From: Phycisphaerae bacterium
Lineage (GTDB): Bacteria > Planctomycetota > Phycisphaerae > Sedimentisphaerales > SM23-30
Length of the DNA: 8,417 bases
NCBI GenBank assembly: GCA_021736565.1
Contig: JAIPFO010000153.1
Coordinates: forward strand, 1 to 8,417
Direction of reading: 5' to 3'
The position numbers and the translations under genes are program-made. Positions 4,990-8,417 of the stretch are shown in pieces; position 1 is the stretch's first letter, and the number at the start of each line of letters is the position of its first letter. Under the pieces are notes generated by a model that saw nothing but the letters and a program-made list of their open reading frames with translations, did no database searches and was not told the origin of the DNA.

Positions 4990-7041
4990 ATGAATTATGT
5001 CAGACAAAGTAATCGGGTTGCTCGTGGTATCTTTAATGCATTATTAATAATTGGGTTTCTTGCCATTCCAGCCCCTTCTTTCGGGAATAGAATTGGATAC
5101 AGCAAGGAAACCAAAGAAGCCGAGGCTAAGAAGATTGCGATATTGGCTGAAGCGGGGGACGCTAAGGGATTAATCGCGATGCTTTCTGAGGGGGTTTTTC
5201 CAAGTAAAGTGCGTGCGGCGGAACATTTGGGAGAAATTGGAGATAAAACGGCCTTGCCGGCCCTGGGAAAATTGAATAAAGACCATGGCGGATGGCGGAT
5301 GTTAATAAGAGACCATGAGTACAGCGGGGCTTTTCCTCTTGCGGTTTGTAAAATCCTTGTAAAAAATAAATCCGTTAAGGAGAAGGTTGAGGCTTTATTC
5401 GACCTGCTTGAAGGCCGTGGAGCGGCGATACCTGAGTCGGCAAAATACACAGAGTCAACTTCAAACGGCAAGACAACCAGAAGTGAAAATTATCTGCTCA
5501 AGCGTAATTGGGATGTTGGCAAACGCGTTGCAGCGGAACTGGATAAATATGTTACCCCTGAGATTGTCCAGCGGCTTCGCAAAAGCGTGAATAAAGGTGC
5601 GGCTGTTGCGGCAGTGTGGATGGAAATCCGGGATATGCCGGTTAAAGATGGAATCGCCTGGAGCATGACTATTGCCAGGGATGAAGGCGGCGCACAGGGC
5701 TATGGAGCAATTCATAGCCTTAAAAACTATGGTGAAAAAGCTATTACTGCACTTGACACACTTGCCGATGAAGGGCACAGAGAAGCGATTATGGTACTGG
5801 GATATCAGAGAGAAAATCAGGCCGCGTTCGATATTCTCTGCAAACATCTGTTAAATAACGATAATTCATATATCAGAATGCACGCGGTCAGCCAGGTTTC
5901 TTATGTTCAAGCAAAAGAGCTAAAACTTAAATCAATCCAGACGTTGATCAGGGCATTGTATGACCCGCTTGAAAGAATTCGAACTAGAGCTGCCGGTAAC
6001 TTGAAGTCAAATGCGTATAAACATAATAAAGCCTGTTTTGATCCGGTCAAAGAATCTTTAATAGTTGCAGCGGCCAAACATCCTGACCAGAAAATTCGAG
6101 AAGAACTGACCATCGCCGTTGAACGACTGGGCTATCAAATTACCGATGATACCTCTGTAGAAATCCCCCAGATACGAACAGACCTGTCCGTTTCCGGCTG
6201 GACACCTAAAAATGCCAAACAAAGACTTGATGAAAAGACCAGACCTTTGGAAGAAAAGGTAGCAAAACTGCTCAAGCTCGGCCCGGCATCTGAGGCGGTT
6301 ACGATTTACCAGAAACTTCTTACGCTAAACCCCGGGTATAAGGCGTATGAACAGGGGCTTGGCAAAGCCAGGGAGTATGTCAAGGCCGCAAAGGAATCGA
6401 CGGAGCATTGGTATGAAGATGCGCCCTTTATTGGAGTAAAAGGGAGGTATTCATATTACCTGGCGAATGTGGATAAGGAGATGGGTGACCTCAAGGAAAA
6501 GTACGAGCTGGCCAGCTATTTGAGCTCGGAGCATTTCGCCAACTGGACGGGTATATTTAGCGATGATCCAAAAAAACGGGACCAGTACATCAAAGCATGC
6601 AAACTGTATGAGCATATCATCAACAATTACCCGAAAAACGAATACAAAGTGATCTCTTCTAAAGTTCACCTTGCCGGTACTGTCTATAACCTCGACCAGG
6701 ATAGAAATGATAAGGATACGAAAGATTATATATTAGCAAGGCTGGCTGTTATTACCACTCCTGTCCAAGACATTACCGATAGTACGAATCCCAGGGGTAA
6801 CAAGCCCCTTAAAGATGCAGGTGGAATGACTCAGGTGCAGAAAGATTTCGAGAAATATTTTAAATACGGCCTGAGAGAAAGAATTATCGAACTGAGCAAA
6901 TCAGACCGGCTGGAGATGTCATTATACCTGCTGGGAGAAATAATGACCAAATGCCGCCAGACGGATCCCGAGATGGTCGCTATGGCCGAAAAAGCAATAT
7001 CTGATATTCAATTGAAGATTCGCAAGAAGTATAATCATTAA
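4990..7041 (+). CDS. Exported HEAT-repeat and TPR-like protein
   Basis: A 683-residue protein. Residues 1-32 form a signal peptide (VARGIFNALLIIGFLAIPAP, cleavage likely after SFG). Residues about 45-385 are alpha-helical repeats of the HEAT type, with units such as AKGLIAMLSEG followed by KVRAAEHLGEIGDKTALPAL, and later SYIRMHAVSQV and ERIRTRAAGNL. Residues about 410-470 and 525-580 are TPR-like, with ASEAVTIYQKLLTLNPGYKAY and ACKLYEHIINNYPKNEYKV. There is no catalytic motif. AAAGG at 4977-4981 lies 8 bases before the ATG. Its base composition looks more AT-rich than that of the genes at 634-3821. The superhelical repeats suggest a binding scaffold outside the cytoplasm. The shared HEAT content and spacing with the preceding gene suggest a pair; the partner is not known. 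Confidence 0.85.
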   Translation: MNYVRQSNRVARGIFNALLIIGFLAIPAPSFGNRIGYSKETKEAEAKKIAILAEAGDAKGLIAMLSEGVFPSKVRAAEHLGEIGDKTALPALGKLNKDHGGWRMLIRDHEYSGAFPLAVCKILVKNKSVKEKVEALFDLLEGRGAAIPESAKYTESTSNGKTTRSENYLLKRNWDVGKRVAAELDKYVTPEIVQRLRKSVNKGAAVAAVWMEIRDMPVKDGIAWSMTIARDEGGAQGYGAIHSLKNYGEKAITALDTLADEGHREAIMVLGYQRENQAAFDILCKHLLNNDNSYIRMHAVSQVSYVQAKELKLKSIQTLIRALYDPLERIRTRAAGNLKSNAYKHNKACFDPVKESLIVAAAKHPDQKIREELTIAVERLGYQITDDTSVEIPQIRTDLSVSGWTPKNAKQRLDEKTRPLEEKVAKLLKLGPASEAVTIYQKLLTLNPGYKAYEQGLGKAREYVKAAKESTEHWYEDAPFIGVKGRYSYYLANVDKEMGDLKEKYELASYLSSEHFANWTGIFSDDPKKRDQYIKACKLYEHIINNYPKNEYKVISSKVHLAGTVYNLDQDRNDKDTKDYILARLAVITTPVQDITDSTNPRGNKPLKDAGGMTQVQKDFEKYFKYGLRERIIELSKSDRLEMSLYLLGEIMTKCRQTDPEMVAMAEKAISDIQLKIRKKYNH

Positions 7042-7139
7042 ATACCTGTATAGAAAGGGGATACATTGATATAACCCCAAGAAAACGCAATAAATTGGAT
7101 GCCAGTAAAAAAAACTTCAAAACCTCGTAGTTGTACGGA

Positions 7140-7168
7140 TTGAAATGTGCCCATGAGGAGAGTATAAT
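7140..7168 (+). promoter_or_regulatory. Near-consensus sigma-70 promoter
   Basis: TTGAAA at 7140-7145 (five of six consensus bases) and TATAAT at 7163-7168 (six of six) are separated by exactly 17 bases. Transcription would start near 7175 and give the SUMF1-like gene its own housekeeping promoter, separate from the HEAT genes. Confidence 0.75.
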
Positions 7169-7179
7169 AAGTGAGGTGA

Positions 7180-7221
7180 AAATGTAAGGCGATCGGAATC
7201 GGGCATTTTGGGCGTTTTTTT
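7180..7221 (+). promoter_or_regulatory. Imperfect leader hairpin followed by a T7 run
   Basis: AAAATG and CATTTT can pair around an inner CGAT/ATCG stem with a CGGA loop, followed by GGGCG and seven T at 7215-7221. It lies in the predicted leader between promoter and ribosome site. It could be a weak attenuator or the end of a short RNA. No known riboswitch class was recognised, and the stem is interrupted. Confidence 0.25.
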
Positions 7222-7253
7222 ATGTTTTAACTACTTTTCAAAGGAGAACCGTA

Positions 7254-8168
7254 ATGAAAATGCTATTAACCATTTCCCTGGTTGCACTGATGTTTACCGG
7301 TGTTGCCGGGGCGGGGTGTCCCAGTGCTGATTTAACGGGCGATTGCAAGGTGAATCTGGAAGACTTTGCCACTCTGGCTTCTGAATGGCTGACAACGTAT
7401 AACGCTAATGACCTTACTGATATGGTTTCGCAGTGGTCGACTGTGGAAGTGTCCGGTCCTGCGGGAATGGTTTGGGTGGCTATCGACGATCCCGGCGTAT
7501 CCGGCCACGAAGCCTTTAACGGCGAAATGAGCAAATACGAGACAACGAACGCTCAGTATTGTGAGTATCTAAACGCTGCAATGGCATTCGGTACCATTGT
7601 CATTGTTGATGATTATGTCCATGGTGCCGGCGGTCCTTATTCAGGAGAATTCTATTACTCCCTGGCCGGCCCAGGTTGGAATACTGAAGGAATCACCAAT
7701 GGCGGAGCGGCACGAATCCACTGGGACGGAAGCTCTTTTTTCGTTGACAGCGGTTTTGAGAATCATCCTGTAAATTATGTAAGTTGGTATGGTGCAACGG
7801 CCTTCTGTAACTATTACGGGTATCGGCTTCCATCCGAGTGGGAGTGGCAAGCAGTAGCGGATTATAAAGGCAGCTATGTGTATGGCTGTGGTCTGAACAT
7901 AAACAGTACTGTTGCCAACTATGAAAATACACCGCATCCGGATGGTACAACTATCGTGGGTGCATTCGGCACATACGGTTATGGGATGTGCGATATGACC
8001 GGCAATGTGTGGGAGTGGACCAGCAGCCTCTATGCGACAGGCTATGTCCTTCGTGTTTTCCGCGGTGGCAGTTGGCACAATCACTACGACCTCAGCACAG
8101 TTGACTTCAGGTACTATCACGCCCCGCATAGCATGTACGACCTCATAGGGTTTCGTGTATGCCGTTAA
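7254..8168 (+). CDS. Secreted SUMF1/FGE-like protein with N-terminal dockerin-like motif
   Basis: A 304-residue exported protein. Residues 1-20 are a signal peptide (MKMLLTISLVALMF, then VAGA). The mature start holds a single dockerin-type loop, Asp26 to Asp37 (DLTGDCKVNLED), followed by FATLASEWL. Cys22 and Cys31 may form a disulfide. Residues about 68-304 are a formylglycine-generating-enzyme-type fold: EMSKYETTNAQYCEYLN, HPVNYVSWYGATAFCNYYG, RLPSEWEW, DMTGNVWEW, FRGGSWHNH and a terminal GFRVCR. In true FGE the GGS motif is followed by the first of two catalytic cysteines; here the segment reads GGSWHNHYDLS without them, so oxidation of sulfatase cysteine is not expected. A ligand-binding role is more likely. 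AAGGAGA at 7241-7247 is 6 bases before the ATG. It is flanked by its own promoter and terminator, so is probably monocistronic. Confidence 0.9.
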   Translation: MKMLLTISLVALMFTGVAGAGCPSADLTGDCKVNLEDFATLASEWLTTYNANDLTDMVSQWSTVEVSGPAGMVWVAIDDPGVSGHEAFNGEMSKYETTNAQYCEYLNAAMAFGTIVIVDDYVHGAGGPYSGEFYYSLAGPGWNTEGITNGGAARIHWDGSSFFVDSGFENHPVNYVSWYGATAFCNYYGYRLPSEWEWQAVADYKGSYVYGCGLNINSTVANYENTPHPDGTTIVGAFGTYGYGMCDMTGNVWEWTSSLYATGYVLRVFRGGSWHNHYDLSTVDFRYYHAPHSMYDLIGFRVCR

Positions 8169-8205
8169 GGTGTTCCTTCGCTTCGATGCCGTAAATATTC
8201 TCAAT

Positions 8206-8234
8206 GTCGTGGGCGTTTGCTCGCGACCTTTTTT
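8206..8234 (+). terminator. Strong intrinsic terminator after the SUMF1-like gene
   Basis: GTCGTGGGC at 8206-8214 pairs with GCTCGCGAC at 8219-8227 over nine pairs (two are G-U), with a GTTT loop, followed by C and six T. It lies 38 bases after the stop codon and protects the convergent gene from read-through. A small TTGCG/CGCAA hairpin follows at 8236-8250. Confidence 0.85.
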
Positions 8235-8264
8235 ATTGCGACAGCCGCAAAGGATGCGTCCGCT

Positions 8265-8417
8265 TTAGTTTGTCGCCAGCTTGGGTAATAACGCCAGTGT
8301 AAACTGCCAGATACGATCCACCGATTGAATATTAACGCACTCCTGTGGGCTGTGGGCGTTCAGGATCGTTGGTCCCATGGAGATCATGTCCATGCCGGGG
8401 TATTTTTTACCCAGGAC
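8265..8417 (-). CDS. pepD: Aminoacyl-histidine dipeptidase PepD, C-terminal 50 residues (rest outside window)
   Basis: On the minus strand, an open frame enters from the right edge and ends with TAA at 8267-8265. The 50 residues include YPGMDMISMGPTILNAHSP and VNIQSVDRIWQFT, which match the conserved end of PepD, a cytoplasmic M20-family zinc dipeptidase that cleaves Xaa-His dipeptides such as carnosine. The His in AHSP corresponds to a metal ligand in this family. The full protein is usually about 480-490 residues, so about 90 percent lies outside. It is convergent with the SUMF1-like gene and appears unrelated to the rest of the window. Confidence 0.88.
   Translation of the reverse strand, partial: VLGKKYPGMDMISMGPTILNAHSPQECVNIQSVDRIWQFTLALLPKLATN

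Larger units (their letters stand above)
7042..7253 (+). other. 212-base intergenic region carrying a promoter and leader
   Basis: There is no gene here. The first 95 bases show only a GGGG...CCCC imperfect hairpin at about 7057-7079 without a T-run. The remainder holds the promoter at 7140-7168 and a leader of about 78 bases to the ATG at 7254. Confidence 0.6.

Noticed and set aside
7057..7079. GGGG...CCCC hairpin as terminator of the HEAT/TPR gene
   Set aside because: The stem is broken and no T-run follows.
7175..7253. Riboswitch in the leader of the SUMF1-like gene
   Set aside because: No conserved core of a known class, such as the cyclic di-GMP type, was recognised.
7641..8204. Long minus-strand open frame opposite the SUMF1-like gene
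   Set aside because: It is a shadow of a clear gene, with no recognisable domain and no ribosome site seen.

Overview
The window looks like a chromosomal segment from a planctomycete, most likely of the class Phycisphaerae. The evidence is the style of its proteins: an ECF sigma factor beside a membrane-anchored dockerin-type protein, a secreted formylglycine-enzyme-like (SUMF1) protein whose mature N-terminus carries a dockerin-like motif of the form CPSADLTGDC, HEAT-repeat secreted proteins, and a VIT/von Willebrand A protein. The assignment rests on recognised protein style, not on a database search. No rRNA, tRNA, CRISPR array, transposase or phage gene was seen.

Layout. (1) Positions 1-459 hold the C-terminal part of an ECF-type sigma factor, cut by the left edge. 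(2) Positions 634-1116 encode a single-pass membrane protein with an N-terminal cytoplasmic region and a C-terminal pair of dockerin-type calcium-binding motifs. (3) Positions 1141-1692 encode a secreted protein whose mature part resembles a cohesin-type beta-sandwich. (4) Positions 1749-3821 encode a VIT plus vWA protein, probably a lipoprotein, with an intact metal-binding MIDAS. (5) Positions 3978-4892 and 4990-7041 encode two exported HEAT-repeat proteins; the second also has TPR-like helices. (6) After a 212-base gap with a near-consensus sigma-70 promoter, 7254-8168 encodes the SUMF1-like protein with an N-terminal dockerin-like motif, followed by a strong intrinsic terminator. (7) The minus strand at 8265-8417 holds the last 50 codons of pepD, convergent with the rest.

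How the genes may work together. Genes 1-4 are co-directional. The most interesting reading is a surface-sensing unit: a sigma factor, a transmembrane dockerin protein in the position of an anti-sigma factor, a secreted cohesin-like partner, and a vWA/VIT adhesion-type protein. A dockerin encoded 24 bases upstream of a possible cohesin suggests that the two gene products bind each other outside the membrane. This resembles in outline the SigI/RsgI systems of cellulosome-forming clostridia, but has different parts. Two intergenic copies of an ATGAAACCTTTT element, whose TGAAAC core matches a known type of ECF -35 element, lie before the dockerin gene and before the large HEAT/TPR gene. They could be targets of this sigma factor. 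All of this functional linkage is inference from sequence and order.
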